From VGBV01 sp963780395 (GTDB lineage: Bacteria > Actinomycetota > Thermoleophilia > Solirubrobacterales > 70-9), in contig CAWABY010000014.1 of NCBI GenBank assembly GCA_963780395.1, positions 1 to 64,000 on the forward strand: a stretch of 64,000 nt of DNA. The letters are read 5' to 3'. Positions 50,364 to 60,836 of this stretch are shown one piece after another. The notes under the pieces were generated by a model, which saw only the letters and a program-made list of their open reading frames with translations, had not been told where the DNA came from and did no database searches. The stretch's first letter is position 1. Each line of letters opens with the position of its first letter. Position numbers and translations under genes: made by a program.

Positions 50364-51061
50364 CGGGTGCTGAGGACCTTGCCGGTGGTGCCGAACCCGA
50401 GCTTCGCCTTCAGGGCGCTGGTCAGGTCCCACTCCCGGTTGCCCGCATAGGGCCCCCGGTCGATGACGCGGGCCGTCACGGTCCGGCCGCCATAGCGGAA
50501 CGTGACCTTGGTGCCACACGGCAGCGACTTGTTGGCGACGCCGACCGTCGAGGGGGTGAGCGTCTGGCCGCACGCGGTGCTGTTCCCGTACAGGCCCGGC
50601 CCGTAGTAGGACGCGTGCGCGGCGCGGTAGGCGTTGATCTGCCGGCTGCGCGAGCGCGCGCGCTTGGCGCTGTCGGTGCCCTGCACGATCGCGTTGGCCT
50701 TGTAGACGCCGGCACGGGGAGCGCTCCAGGGAAGGAGGAAGCTCCCGTCCTTGCGGGTGCGGACGGTCTTCACCTTCTTGCCGTCGACCCGGACGGTCAC
50801 CCAGCGGTTGCCGCCGGGCAGGGCCTTGCCGCTGAGCTTGACCCTGTCGCCGGCCATCACGTGGCGCTCGACTCGCAGCTTCACGGCGGAGTCGGATCGC
50901 CCGCCGCTGCTGACGGCGCTCGGATCCTCCGGCGGAGCCGTGGTCGGGGTGGTCTGGCCGGCCGCCAGGCTGGTCGTGAACAGGCCGGTACTGAGCAGCA
51001 TCATCGTCGCGGGCAGCAGTGCAAGCGCGGCCCGCTTCCGCCTCCAGTGGAAGCGACGCAA
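50360..51061 (-). CDS. Secreted RlpA-like double-psi beta-barrel protein
   Basis: A 233-residue exported protein from a TTG start at 51061: signal peptide (LALLPATMMLLSTGLFTTSLA), an Ala/Pro linker, an Ig-like region, then a C-terminal barrel with ASYYGPGLYGNSTACGQTLTP, VANKSLPCGTKVTFRYGGRTV, VIDRGPYAGNREWDLT and LGFGTTGKV. These are features of RlpA/expansin-like lytic transglycosylase or wall-binding domains; the acid residue of the active site (D in VIDRGPY) is present. Preceded by a ydaO-type riboswitch, so it should answer to c-di-AMP. Confidence 0.85.
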   Translation of the reverse strand: MRRFHWRRKRAALALLPATMMLLSTGLFTTSLAAGQTTPTTAPPEDPSAVSSGGRSDSAVKLRVERHVMAGDRVKLSGKALPGGNRWVTVRVDGKKVKTVRTRKDGSFLLPWSAPRAGVYKANAIVQGTDSAKRARSRSRQINAYRAAHASYYGPGLYGNSTACGQTLTPSTVGVANKSLPCGTKVTFRYGGRTVTARVIDRGPYAGNREWDLTSALKAKLGFGTTGKVLSTR

Positions 51062-51086
51062 GATGAAACACCTTGCCTTCCTGTGC

Positions 51087-51249
51087 GCCTACGGGGTTAG
51101 CTGACGGGCTCGCGGTGGCTCGTTCGGAGCCTTTCCCGCTAAGGGCGGAACACCGCCCCATTCGCCCCAACTGCTTGGGTCCCCCGATCGCCCGATGTCC
51201 GTCAGGCGATTCGGCGATTCGTTTTCCCTACCGTCGCGCGGCAGGTTAG
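51087..51249 (-). ncRNA. c-di-AMP (ydaO/yuaA-type) riboswitch of the RlpA-like gene
   Basis: The leader of the RlpA-like gene has the same hallmarks as that at 40.2 kb: GGGGGACCC (51185-51177), GGGGCGAATG, and the 3' block CCCGTCAGCTAACCCCGTAGGC (51108-51087). The 5' block CTAACCTGCCG (51249-51239) matches the other copy except for one base. The total length of 163 bases is normal for the class. The start codon lies 26 bases beyond. Two independent copies in one window, both before wall hydrolase genes, indicate a c-di-AMP regulon for cell-wall turnover. Confidence 0.9.
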
Positions 51250-51323
51250 GAGTTGCTCACGTTTCTTGTGTGACCGGGCGCACAGTTCGTGCGCGAATTG
51301 TGTTGTGCGAACATCATCTTGCA

Positions 51324-52826
51324 ATGAGCGACCGCCTCACAGGCCTGGACTCGTCTTTCCTCCACCTGGAGCAGGACGAGGACACCCACATGCACGTCGC
51401 CTCGACGACGCTGTTCGAGGGCCCGGCGCCCGGGTACATCGAGTTCCGCGAGCACATCGAGTCCCGGTTGCACCTGGTGCCGCGCTTTCGCCAGAAGGTC
51501 CGCTCCGTGCCGCTCGCCCAGGGGCGGCCGGTATGGGTGGACGACCCCCACTTCAACCCCACCTACCACGTTCGCCACACCTCGCTGCCGCCCCCCGGCA
51601 GCGAGGAGCAGCTCAAGAACCTGGCCGCGCGCGTGTTCTCGCAGCAGCTCGACCGCTCGAAGCCGCTCTGGGAGATATGGCTGGTCGAGGGGCTGAAGAG
51701 CGGGGGCTTCGCGATCGTCGCCAAGACACATCACTGCATGGTGGACGGCGTCTCGGGGGTGGACATCACGACGGTCCTGTTCGACCTCGAGAAGGACCCG
51801 CCGGCTCCGCCGCCCGCGCAGGAGGAGTGGATCGCCGAGCCCGAGCCGAGCGGCGCCGAGCTGCTCTCCGAGGCCCTGGTGGAGCGCCTGGTCAGCCCGC
51901 GGGAGGTCGCCAGAGGGGCGCGCCGGGTCGTGCGCGGGCCGCGCCGGATGCTCTCCAGGGCGACCGATGCAGCGGCAGCGGCCGGCTCCTTCGCCTGGGC
52001 CGGCGTCGGCGCACCGAGCACTCCCTTCAACGTCGAGATCGGGGGCCACCGCCGCTTCGCCATGGTCCGCGCCTCGCTGGCCGACCTGAAGCAGGTCAAG
52101 AACGAGCTTGGCGGCACGGTCAACGACGTCATCCTCGCGGCCGTCGCGGGCGCCCTGGGGCGCTACCTGCGCGCCCGCGGGCACGGGACCATAGGTCTCG
52201 AGCTGCGCGCCCTGGTCCCGATCAGCGTCCGCACCGAGGATCAGAGCGGTGCTCTGGGCAACCGCGTCTCGGGGATGATGGCCCGGCTTCCCGTCGGCAT
52301 CGAGGACCCCGTCGAGCGCCTCGAGTTCGTGACCGAGTCGATGGGCGACCTCAAGGCCTCCAAGCAGGCGATGGGCGCCAGCCTGATGACCCAGCTCAGC
52401 GACTTCGCCCCGCCCACGATCTCGGCGCAGGCAGCCAGACTGCAGTCGCGCCAGCGCTTCTTCAACCTGGTGGTCACCAACGTCCCCGGCCCCCAGTTCC
52501 CGTTGTTCCTTATGGGCAGGCGGATGGAACGACTGTTTCCGATGGTCCCGTTGGCCAAGCGCCAGGCCCTCTGCGTCGGGATCATGAGCTACGACGGCCA
52601 GGTCAATTTCGGCCTGATCGGCGACTACGACGCGATGGCCGAGCTCGAGGACTTCGCCGGGGACCTGGATGCCGCTCTCGATGAGCTGATCGACGCCGGC
52701 GGCGGCCGCCGCGGCTTGCTGAAGCGCTTCGTGCCGAAATCCGAGCGCGAGCAGGCCGCCGCGCGGGTCAACGGACACGCCGAGGACGCGGGCCTCGAGG
52801 ACGCCGGGGACGCCCCCGACTCCTAG
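51324..52826 (+). CDS. Wax ester synthase/diacylglycerol acyltransferase
   Basis: A 500-residue WS/DGAT of the type in mycobacteria and Acinetobacter. N-terminal RLTGLDSSFLHLEQDEDTHMHV, catalytic HHxxxDG as HHCMVDG (about residue 137), the PLW motif and the C-terminal NVPGP region. It transfers acyl-CoA chains to fatty alcohols or diacylglycerol to store neutral lipid. The ATG 51324 start is chosen by homology; the open frame upstream covers the divergent leader. It overlaps the opposite-strand deacetylase by a shared CTAG. Confidence 0.92.
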   Translation: MSDRLTGLDSSFLHLEQDEDTHMHVASTTLFEGPAPGYIEFREHIESRLHLVPRFRQKVRSVPLAQGRPVWVDDPHFNPTYHVRHTSLPPPGSEEQLKNLAARVFSQQLDRSKPLWEIWLVEGLKSGGFAIVAKTHHCMVDGVSGVDITTVLFDLEKDPPAPPPAQEEWIAEPEPSGAELLSEALVERLVSPREVARGARRVVRGPRRMLSRATDAAAAAGSFAWAGVGAPSTPFNVEIGGHRRFAMVRASLADLKQVKNELGGTVNDVILAAVAGALGRYLRARGHGTIGLELRALVPISVRTEDQSGALGNRVSGMMARLPVGIEDPVERLEFVTESMGDLKASKQAMGASLMTQLSDFAPPTISAQAARLQSRQRFFNLVVTNVPGPQFPLFLMGRRMERLFPMVPLAKRQALCVGIMSYDGQVNFGLIGDYDAMAELEDFAGDLDAALDELIDAGGGRRGLLKRFVPKSEREQAAARVNGHAEDAGLEDAGDAPDS

Positions 52827-53584
52827 CGCGGACCCTCCCCCTCGGTGGGGATCCGTTGCCCGGCGCTCGTCGCATCTTCCAGGGCTCCGCCCGGGTACGC
52901 GAACGCCTCGCGGTGGGTGGACCGCAGCACGCTCTCGCCCCAGATGGGCTTGTCGAAGCGCGCGCGGACGCGGGCGCGGAGCAGCTCGTCCAAGTCCTCT
53001 CGGCGGGCGAGGTCGTACTCCGAGCCCGAATCGGGGTCGGGATAGCCGGGATGGGTCATCCACTCGGTCACCCCGGGCGGCAGGTCCCGCAGCTCGGCGG
53101 GCTGGGCCGGGTCCGAGCTGCGCGTGCGCCCGATCAGCAGGTCGGGAGTGTCGATGCCGCGCTCCTGCAGCCACTGGCGGTGGTCGGCGCTGACCGAGCG
53201 CACGGATGCCTTGGTCTGCTGGGCCACCTGCAGCACGGGCGTCGCCAGCTCGGGCCGGGCGTGGCAGTGCCGGTGCCCGTCGATATAGGCCGGCCAGCGG
53301 CCGAAGAGGTCGACGAAGCGGTCGAGCTGCACCCGTAGGTTCGTTCGCGCCGGCGCACCGCTGCGGGGCCCCCAGCGCCCCTCGAACTCGAGGTGCAGGC
53401 CGACCTCCACCCCACTCTCCAACAGCGGAGCCGGGTCGCAGTACTCGCGCTCGACCATGGCGCTGACCGAGTCCACGGCCCCGGCTTCGATCGCAGCGAG
53501 GATGCCCTCGTTGTACGAGGGCCAGTAGCCGTAGTCGTCGGCAGTGATTATCAGGCGGCGCACGCCGCCTCCGTTGGCCTCCAT
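52823..53584 (-). CDS. ChbG/HpnK-family (YdjC-like) deacetylase
   Basis: A 253-residue metal-dependent deacetylase. The metal-site motif is LIITADDYGYWPSYNEGI at the start and DGHRHCHARPEL mid-protein (Asp and His ligands). Such proteins remove N-acetyl groups from chito-oligosaccharides or act in hopanoid synthesis (HpnK). Substrate undetermined. The start at the ATG 53584 fits homology better than the upstream TTG at 53593. Its stop overlaps the WS/DGAT stop. Confidence 0.82.
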   Translation of the reverse strand: MEANGGGVRRLIITADDYGYWPSYNEGILAAIEAGAVDSVSAMVEREYCDPAPLLESGVEVGLHLEFEGRWGPRSGAPARTNLRVQLDRFVDLFGRWPAYIDGHRHCHARPELATPVLQVAQQTKASVRSVSADHRQWLQERGIDTPDLLIGRTRSSDPAQPAELRDLPPGVTEWMTHPGYPDPDSGSEYDLARREDLDELLRARVRARFDKPIWGESVLRSTHREAFAYPGGALEDATSAGQRIPTEGEGPR

Positions 53585-53671
53585 GCACCCCAATCATGCC
53601 CAGTCCGCGCATTTCGTACGCCACTGGCCGCCCCGCTGGGCGTCGTCCTGACCAGGGGCGATGATGGCCGC

Positions 53672-54343
53672 GTGGAAGCCAGGCCGTTTCATCACCGCTA
53701 CGTACTCCTCCTGGCGCTCATCCTCGCCACCGTCATCTTCGATCTGGCGGCGCCCGACGGCGATGGCGCCCGCCTGATCGCGGTCGTGCTCCAGGCAGCC
53801 ACCCTGGTCGCCGCGGTCGTCACTTCGCGGGCGCATCCCTGGGTAGTCCGGATGACGATCGCCGCCTGCATCCTGCTCGTGGCCGCCGCGGCCGGGGCCG
53901 TGCTCGGCACCGAGGACTTCGGCGGGGACTCGGCGCGGCTGATCTCGCTGCTGTTGGTCGCGCTGGCCCCTCCGGTGATCGTGCTCGGCCTCAGGCAGCA
54001 CTACCGCGAGGCGGGCGGAACCTCGCTGCAGACGATGTTCGGGGTGCTCTGCATCTACCTGCTGCTCGGCCTGCTGTTCGGGACCCTGTTCGGGGCCATC
54101 CAGTCGCTCTCGGAGGAGAGCTTCTTCACCAACGACGACGAGCGCTCGACCTCCGATTTCCTCTATTTCAGCTTCGCGACGCTGACCACGGTGGGCTATG
54201 GCGACCTGGTCGCCGCCACCAATCTCGGCCGCTCGCTCGCGATCGCCGAGGCCCTGATCGGCCAGATCTACCTGGTCACGGTGGTCGCCCTGATCGTCGC
54301 GGGCCTCAGCCCCACCCGCCTGCGCCGCGACCCCCAGCTCTGA
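53672..54343 (+). CDS. Ion channel with K+ selectivity filter
   Basis: A 223-residue membrane protein with six helices and, between the last two, a pore loop ending in TTVGYGD (near residue 180), the potassium selectivity filter. The N-terminal four helices lack the Arg repeats of voltage sensors, so gating is unlikely to be voltage dependent. Start GTG at 53672, after a GGGGCG site; a longer N-terminus from 53393 would overlap the deacetylase start region and lacks support. Function: K+ flux. Confidence 0.85.
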   Translation: MEARPFHHRYVLLLALILATVIFDLAAPDGDGARLIAVVLQAATLVAAVVTSRAHPWVVRMTIAACILLVAAAAGAVLGTEDFGGDSARLISLLLVALAPPVIVLGLRQHYREAGGTSLQTMFGVLCIYLLLGLLFGTLFGAIQSLSEESFFTNDDERSTSDFLYFSFATLTTVGYGDLVAATNLGRSLAIAEALIGQIYLVTVVALIVAGLSPTRLRRDPQL

Positions 54344-54347
54344 GACA

Positions 54348-54372
54348 CCACCGCAACGAACCGGCGCGGTGG
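54348..54372 (+). terminator. Weak hairpin after the K+ channel gene
   Basis: A 7-bp perfect inverted repeat (CCACCGC at 54348-54354 and GCGGTGG at 54366-54372, 11-base loop), followed by GTGTTTCGGG with only three consecutive Ts. It sits 5 bases after the channel stop codon, in the position of a terminator. The weak T-tract keeps confidence low. Confidence 0.35.
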
Positions 54373-54419
54373 GTGTTTCGGGATCTGAGTATTCGGTAAG
54401 CCCATTCCTGGAGGATCCC

Positions 54420-55445
54420 TTGAAGCGCACCGCCCCCGCCCTCAGCGCCGCGCTCGCGGCCGCCGCCCTCACCGCCATCCTGGCGTCCGGCGCCCTCGCC
54501 TCGACGGCGACGATCCAGAACGCCAACAGGGTCAACGTCAGCGCCACCGGCAATGAGAGGAACCAGATCCAGGTCAGCTACGACTCGGCGCTCGACCTCT
54601 ACACGGTCACCGACGCCGCCGGCGTGACGGCGTCGGGGATGGTCTGCACCCAGGTCGACCCCAACACCGTCACCTGCCCGGGGGCCGGGATCGCCTCGCT
54701 GCGGGTCACGGCCTCGGGCGGCGATGACAGCGTCACGGTCGTGCGGGCGGGGTGGCCGGCGACGATCGAGGCCGACCTCGACGGCGGCGCCGGTGACGAC
54801 CAGGTCTCGGGCGCCGGGGCGATGGACTCCGCCAAGGGCGGCTCGGGCAAGGACGTCGTCGACGGCGGGCCAGGCGCGGACGACGTGCGCGGCGGCAGCG
54901 GTGTGGACGTGGGGTTCTACGGCGACCGCACGACGCCGCTGATCATCACCGTCGGCGTCAAGAACGACAACGACGGCAACGAGGTCGATCAGACGGGAAC
55001 CAAGCGCGACACCGTTCGCAGCGACGTCGAGACGGTGCTCGGCGGTTCGGCCAACGACATCGTCATCGGAGACCGCAGCGACGAGACGCTGTTCGGCGGC
55101 GAGGGCGATGACGTGCTCTTCGGCGGGCGCGGCAAGGACACCCTGCTCGGCTTCATCGGCGCCGACTTCCTCTCCGGCGACAACGGCAACGACATCCTGC
55201 GGGGCTCGGCCGGCGCCGACCGGCTGCTGGGAGGCTCCGAGGACGACCGGCTGGCCGGCGGGCCCGACAACGACCTGCTGCGCGGCGGCGAGGACGTCGA
55301 CGCGATGAAGGGCAAGGGCGGCATCGACGTGATCCAGGCGAAGGACGGCTTCACCGACCGCAAGATCAACTGCGGCCCCGGGCCGAACGGCTCCGAGAGG
55401 GCGAAGCGGGACAAGCGGCTGGACCCGCGCGCGAAGAGCTGCTAG
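54420..55445 (+). CDS. Secreted RTX-like calcium-binding repeat protein
   Basis: A 341-residue exported protein. The TTG start has an excellent ribosome site (GGAGGAT five bases before). Signal peptide (LSAALAAAALTAILASGALA), an unknown N-terminal domain to about residue 105, then about ten nonapeptide repeats of the hemolysin type G-G-x-G-x-D-x-L/V-x (for example GGAGDDQVSGA, GGEGDDVLFGG and GGPDNDLLRGG), which bind Ca2+ in a beta-roll. It ends without an RTX export signal, so secretion is probably by Sec. Role: surface or matrix protein, unknown. Confidence 0.83.
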   Translation: MKRTAPALSAALAAAALTAILASGALASTATIQNANRVNVSATGNERNQIQVSYDSALDLYTVTDAAGVTASGMVCTQVDPNTVTCPGAGIASLRVTASGGDDSVTVVRAGWPATIEADLDGGAGDDQVSGAGAMDSAKGGSGKDVVDGGPGADDVRGGSGVDVGFYGDRTTPLIITVGVKNDNDGNEVDQTGTKRDTVRSDVETVLGGSANDIVIGDRSDETLFGGEGDDVLFGGRGKDTLLGFIGADFLSGDNGNDILRGSAGADRLLGGSEDDRLAGGPDNDLLRGGEDVDAMKGKGGIDVIQAKDGFTDRKINCGPGPNGSERAKRDKRLDPRAKSC

Positions 55446-55871
55446 CTACGCGGCTCGCTGGTCCTCCATGTGGAGCAGCCTCCAGAAGACGTGGTCGCGC
55501 TCGGGGATGCGAGGCGGTACGCGGCGGTACTGGCGGTTCTGCGCCCATGCCAGATAGCCCTCCAGCCGGCGCACGATCGAGCGCCGGGTCGCCGCCGTCG
55601 GCTCGACGGCGCTGTGCTGCAGCGCCCAGACCCAGGCGTTCGCCTCTGCCTCCAGGCGCGGCGCCGAGCGCCCGCGGCCAACGAGGTGCCCGATCTCGTG
55701 GAGCGCGATGAAATAGGAGACCTGGCCGCGGATCGGCGGAATCGAGATCGCGATCCGTCCGCCCCGCCAGCGGATCGCCCGGCCGCGCGCCGAGGAGCCG
55801 ACCAACTCGATGTCGTGTTCGGCGCAGAGGTGCTCGACGTGGGCCTCCATTCGCTGCACCCCGCGTCGCAT
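55446..55871 (-). CDS. ImmA/IrrE-like zinc metallopeptidase
   Basis: A 141-residue protein with the HExxH zinc site (ALHEIGHLVG, near residue 60) and a following EAEANAWVWAL helix that provides the third ligand, as in the ImmA/IrrE (DUF955) family. Its partner in phage or stress systems is usually a repressor encoded next door, which is absent here. Its start (ATG 55871) is divergent from nadE. Function: probably intracellular proteolysis; otherwise unknown. Confidence 0.7.
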   Translation of the reverse strand: MRRGVQRMEAHVEHLCAEHDIELVGSSARGRAIRWRGGRIAISIPPIRGQVSYFIALHEIGHLVGRGRSAPRLEAEANAWVWALQHSAVEPTAATRRSIVRRLEGYLAWAQNRQYRRVPPRIPERDHVFWRLLHMEDQRAA

Positions 55872-55923
55872 GGCGAGGCAGGGTAGCCCGCGTCCCGGCC
55901 ATCACCCCGGCCATACTTCAGGC

Positions 55924-57680
<1,757 letters not shown>

Positions 57681-57684
<4 letters not shown>

Positions 57685-58070
57685 CGCGCCGGGCGAACCG
57701 CGATCGTCATCCGAGAGAGGGCGCAGAGGCGGCCCTCGTCGTCGCTCAGCTCGACGTCCCAGATCCAGGTGGTGCCGCCCTGGTGGCGGGCGCGAGCGAG
57801 GGCGTTGACATGTCCCTCGCTGATCGGGCGCAGGAACGAGGTGTCGCTGGCCTGCCCCATCGCCACCTTGCCCTCGTCCTTGACGGCCTCGTAGGTGGCC
57901 GCGGAGGTGAGGCTCTCGGCGAGCGACGAGTAGACGCCGCCGTGGACGATCCCGTAGGGCTGCAGATGCATTGCGGCGACCTCGATCCGGGCGCGGGCGC
58001 CGTCGGGGTCCAATTCGAGCCAATCGACCCCGATCTCCTCGGCGAATCCGCTGGGAACTGCGTCCTTCAT
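57681..58070 (-). CDS. PaaI-type hotdog thioesterase
   Basis: A 129-residue hotdog protein. The conserved region is LQPYGIVHGGVYSSLAESLTSAAT, in which the VHGGVYSSLAE segment holds the catalytic Asp/Glu (the Glu here), and the ending RMTIAVRPAR. Likely substrate is an acyl-CoA (phenylacetyl- or other). The neighbouring nadE is convergent. The downstream (divergent) gene starts 38 bases away. Confidence 0.85.
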
Positions 58071-58108
58071 CGGCGCAACACACTAAACATCTAGGCTCTC
58101 CGCTTCGA

Positions 58109-59173
58109 ATGGCGCTCACTGACGAACAACGCGCGATGCTGCAGCTCCTGCTCGAGGGCGGGCAGGGCTACGACGACATCGGCTCGCTGCTGGGGATTCC
58201 CCCCGACCAGGTCCGTGCGCGCGCCCGCGACGCGCTGCGCGAGATGGGCGGCGCCGACCCCGATGCCCAGGTCCAGCTCAGCGACTTCCTGCTCGGGCAG
58301 GCCGACCCGATCGGGCGCGCGGACGCGGTCCGCCACCTGCAGAACGACCCCGAGGCGAACGCGCTCGCCAACCGCCTCATCACCCAGCTGCGCCTGATCG
58401 CGCCGCAGGCCTCGCTGCCCGAGATCCCGGCGCCGAAGGGCGGCCGCGGAGTCGGGGCGGCCGCGGCCGCGGCTCCCGGCTCCCCCGCCGCGCCGGGCGC
58501 CCCCGCCAAGCGCGAGTCGTTCGCAGGCCGGATCACCGGCGCGGTGCGCGGCGCGCGCTCCTCGAAGCGGGGGAACCAGATGCTGGCGATCGGAGTCGCC
58601 GCAGCGGCGCTGGTCCTGATCGGCATCCTCGCGATCGCGGGCGTGTTCGGCGGTGACGACGGTGACGGCGGCGGCGGCTCGCAGACCGAGACCACCGCCG
58701 CGGGGGGCGACACCGGCGACCTCACGATCGTGCGCCTGTCGCCGCCGGAGGGCGCCTCGGGCGCGAGCGGCCAGGCGGTGTTCGCGCAGACCGAGGACCA
58801 GCCCGTGCTGCAGATCAACCTCACCGGGCTGGCTCCGACCAGCGCGGACAACATCTACATCGTCTGGCTCTACAACAGCGAGCGCGCCGCCTTCCCCCTC
58901 GCGCGGGACAGGGTGACCGAGAACGGCAACCTCACAGGCGCCGCCGCGATCCCCACCGAGATCATCCCCCTGCTCCCCCAGTTCGGCTGCATCGACGTCT
59001 CGCTCGCCTCGGCCCGAGACACAGAGCGGGCCCTGCAGCAGGCCGTCGACGGCCAGGGCCTGCCGCGCCACACCGGCGAGACCGTCCTGCGAGGCGAGAT
59101 CCCGACGCAGGCGGGCGGCACCGCGCCGACCGGCGCCGACTCGCAGTGCCAGGTAGCCCCGCCGAGCCAGTAG
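58109..59173 (+). CDS. Membrane protein with N-terminal HTH and RskA-like C-terminus
   Basis: A 354-residue protein with an unusual layout. Residues 1-40 (RAMLQLLLEGGQGYDDIGSLLGIPPDQVRARARDAL) form a sigma-70 region-4-like helix-turn-helix. A helical segment and an Ala/Pro/Gly linker follow, then one membrane helix (AIGVAAAALVLIGILAIAGVF, about 170-190). An acidic linker precedes an extracytoplasmic domain (LQINLTGLAPTSADNIYIVWLYNS) resembling the C-terminal domain of anti-sigma factors of the RskA type. No sigma gene is adjacent. It could be a one-component transmembrane regulator. Confidence 0.72.
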   Translation: MALTDEQRAMLQLLLEGGQGYDDIGSLLGIPPDQVRARARDALREMGGADPDAQVQLSDFLLGQADPIGRADAVRHLQNDPEANALANRLITQLRLIAPQASLPEIPAPKGGRGVGAAAAAAPGSPAAPGAPAKRESFAGRITGAVRGARSSKRGNQMLAIGVAAAALVLIGILAIAGVFGGDDGDGGGGSQTETTAAGGDTGDLTIVRLSPPEGASGASGQAVFAQTEDQPVLQINLTGLAPTSADNIYIVWLYNSERAAFPLARDRVTENGNLTGAAAIPTEIIPLLPQFGCIDVSLASARDTERALQQAVDGQGLPRHTGETVLRGEIPTQAGGTAPTGADSQCQVAPPSQ

Positions 59174-59219
59174 ATCGAGCGCCCGCCGCATCCGCGGACG
59201 CGAAGCGGAGCAGATGCGG

Positions 59220-60836
59220 CTAGGGCTGGGGAGCAGCTTCCCGGGGTTCATGATCCCGTCGGGATCGAGCCGCTCCTTGACCGCCCGCAGCGCGTCGAGG
59301 CCGAGCTCGCCGACCTCGGCCGCCATGTAGGGGGCGTGGTCGCGGCCGACCGCGTGGTGGTGGGTGATCGTGCCCTCGGCGGCGACGATCGCCCCGCAGG
59401 CGGCGGCCTTGGCCCGGCGCCACTGCTCGATCTCCTCGCCCCTCCGCGCCCGGGTCAGGAACGTGAAGTAGAGCGAGGCGCCGTCCTCGTAGGCGTGGGA
59501 GACATGGCACATCACGATCGAGGCCGATCCCAAGCGCGCCGCGCAGCGCGTCGCCGACGGCCGAGTAGAGCTCGTGCAGGCGGCTCCAAGTGTGCGCCGT
59601 CTCCAGCGTCTCCACGAAGACTCCTAGCCCCAGCAGCTCGTCGCGCAGGTAGGGCCCCTCGAAGCGCGCCTTCTGCCACGAGGCTCCGGCCCTCCGTCCC
59701 AGCGGCGCTGCGCCGCCGGCGCGCAGCCGCCTCGCCCCCAGCGAGCGCCGCCGCTGCACGGACTCGCGCTCCCCCTCGTACCCGCAGATGATCAGGCAGC
59801 CTCCGCGCCGGCGGCGCAGCGACAGGTAGGCGTCCAGCGCGCGCTTCTGCATCCCCTCGCTGCCCGAAAGCTCCAGCGACACGCGGCTCTCCTCCTCGTC
59901 GGAGAGGCGCAGGACGTCCGGGGCCTCGTGGTGTTGGGCCAGCTCGCGCAGGATCTCGGCTCCCGAGGCGAAGTCGGAGGCGATCCAGCCCTCATAGAGG
60001 CGCTCTTCGGGGGTGGGTCGCACGCGACAGCTGACCTCGGTGATCACGCCGAGCGTCCCCTCGGACCCCAGCACCAGCTGGCGCAGCGACGGGCCGGCCG
60101 CCGTGTGCGGGATCTGCAGCGTCCGCAGCGATCCCGTCGGCGCCGTCAGCTCGACGGCGGTGACCATCTCGTCGAATCGCCCGTAGCCGGTCGAGGCCTG
60201 GCCGGCCGAGCGCGTGGCGGCGTAGCCGCCGATCGTCGCCTGCTCGTAGGACTGAGGGAAGTGGCCCAGGGTCGCGCCCAACCCCTCCAGGGCCTCCTCG
60301 GCCTCCGGCCCGCGCAGGCCGGGCCCAAGCCGCGCGGTCAGCGAGGTGCGGTCGATCTCGACGTCGCGCAGCCCCGCCAGGTCGAGTGCGATCACCGCGG
60401 AGTGAGAGCCCGCGACCGCGTCGAGGCCGCCGACCACGCTGGAGCCGCCGCCGAACGGCACCACGGCGACGCCCGCCTCGGCGCAGGCGGCGAGCACCGC
60501 CGCCACCTGCTCGGACGAGCGGGGGACGGCGACCGCGTCCGGGGCCAGCTCGAGCTTGCCGCCGCGCAGCCTGACCAGGTCGGGGTAGCTGCGCCCCGCG
60601 GCGCGGCGCACCCGGTCCTCGTCTGCGGTCAGCAGCCCCCGCTCTCCCGCGGCGGCGCGTACGGCTTCGGGAATCGGGCGGGCCGGCGGCAGCGCCAGCT
60701 GCTGGAGCGAGACCGGCTCGGTCGCGTCGCCCGGCTCGATGCCCAGCTCCGAGGCCAGCGCCGAGCGCGTCGCCTCGGGTACCTGCGCGCGGTGGTCGGC
60801 GGCCCCCCACCCCCACCACTTCAACTCAGTCGGCAA
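59220..60836 (-). CDS. FAD-linked oxidase, AGPS/GlcD-like, frameshifted C-terminus
   Basis: A PCMH-type FAD oxidoreductase of about 530 residues. N-terminal GWGAADH, the FAD-binding RSSEQVAAVLAACAEAGVAVVPFGGGSSVVGG and TIGGYAATRSAGQASTGYGRFDEMV match alkyldihydroxyacetonephosphate synthases. A single G insertion near 59530 moves the reading frame; the proper C-terminus (VMCHVSHAYEDGASLYFTFLTRA, then GTITHHHAVGRDHAPYM, then DGIMNPGKLLP) continues in the shifted frame. A compensating change near 59235 would be needed to reach the stop at 59220. Ether-lipid synthesis is possible, but the substrate is unproven. Confidence 0.78.
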   Translation of the reverse strand: MPTELKWWGWGAADHRAQVPEATRSALASELGIEPGDATEPVSLQQLALPPARPIPEAVRAAAGERGLLTADEDRVRRAAGRSYPDLVRLRGGKLELAPDAVAVPRSSEQVAAVLAACAEAGVAVVPFGGGSSVVGGLDAVAGSHSAVIALDLAGLRDVEIDRTSLTARLGPGLRGPEAEEALEGLGATLGHFPQSYEQATIGGYAATRSAGQASTGYGRFDEMVTAVELTAPTGSLRTLQIPHTAAGPSLRQLVLGSEGTLGVITEVSCRVRPTPEERLYEGWIASDFASGAEILRELAQHHEAPDVLRLSDEEESRVSLELSGSEGMQKRALDAYLSLRRRRGGCLIICGYEGERESVQRRRSLGARRLRAGGAAPLGRRAGASWQKARFEGPYLRDELLGLGVFVETLETAHTWSRLHELYSAVGDALRGALGIGLDRDVPCLPRLRGRRLALLHVPDPGAEGRGDRAVAPGQGRRLRGDRRRRGHDHPPPRGRPRPRPLHGGRGRRARPRRAAGGQGAARSRRDHEPREAAPQP

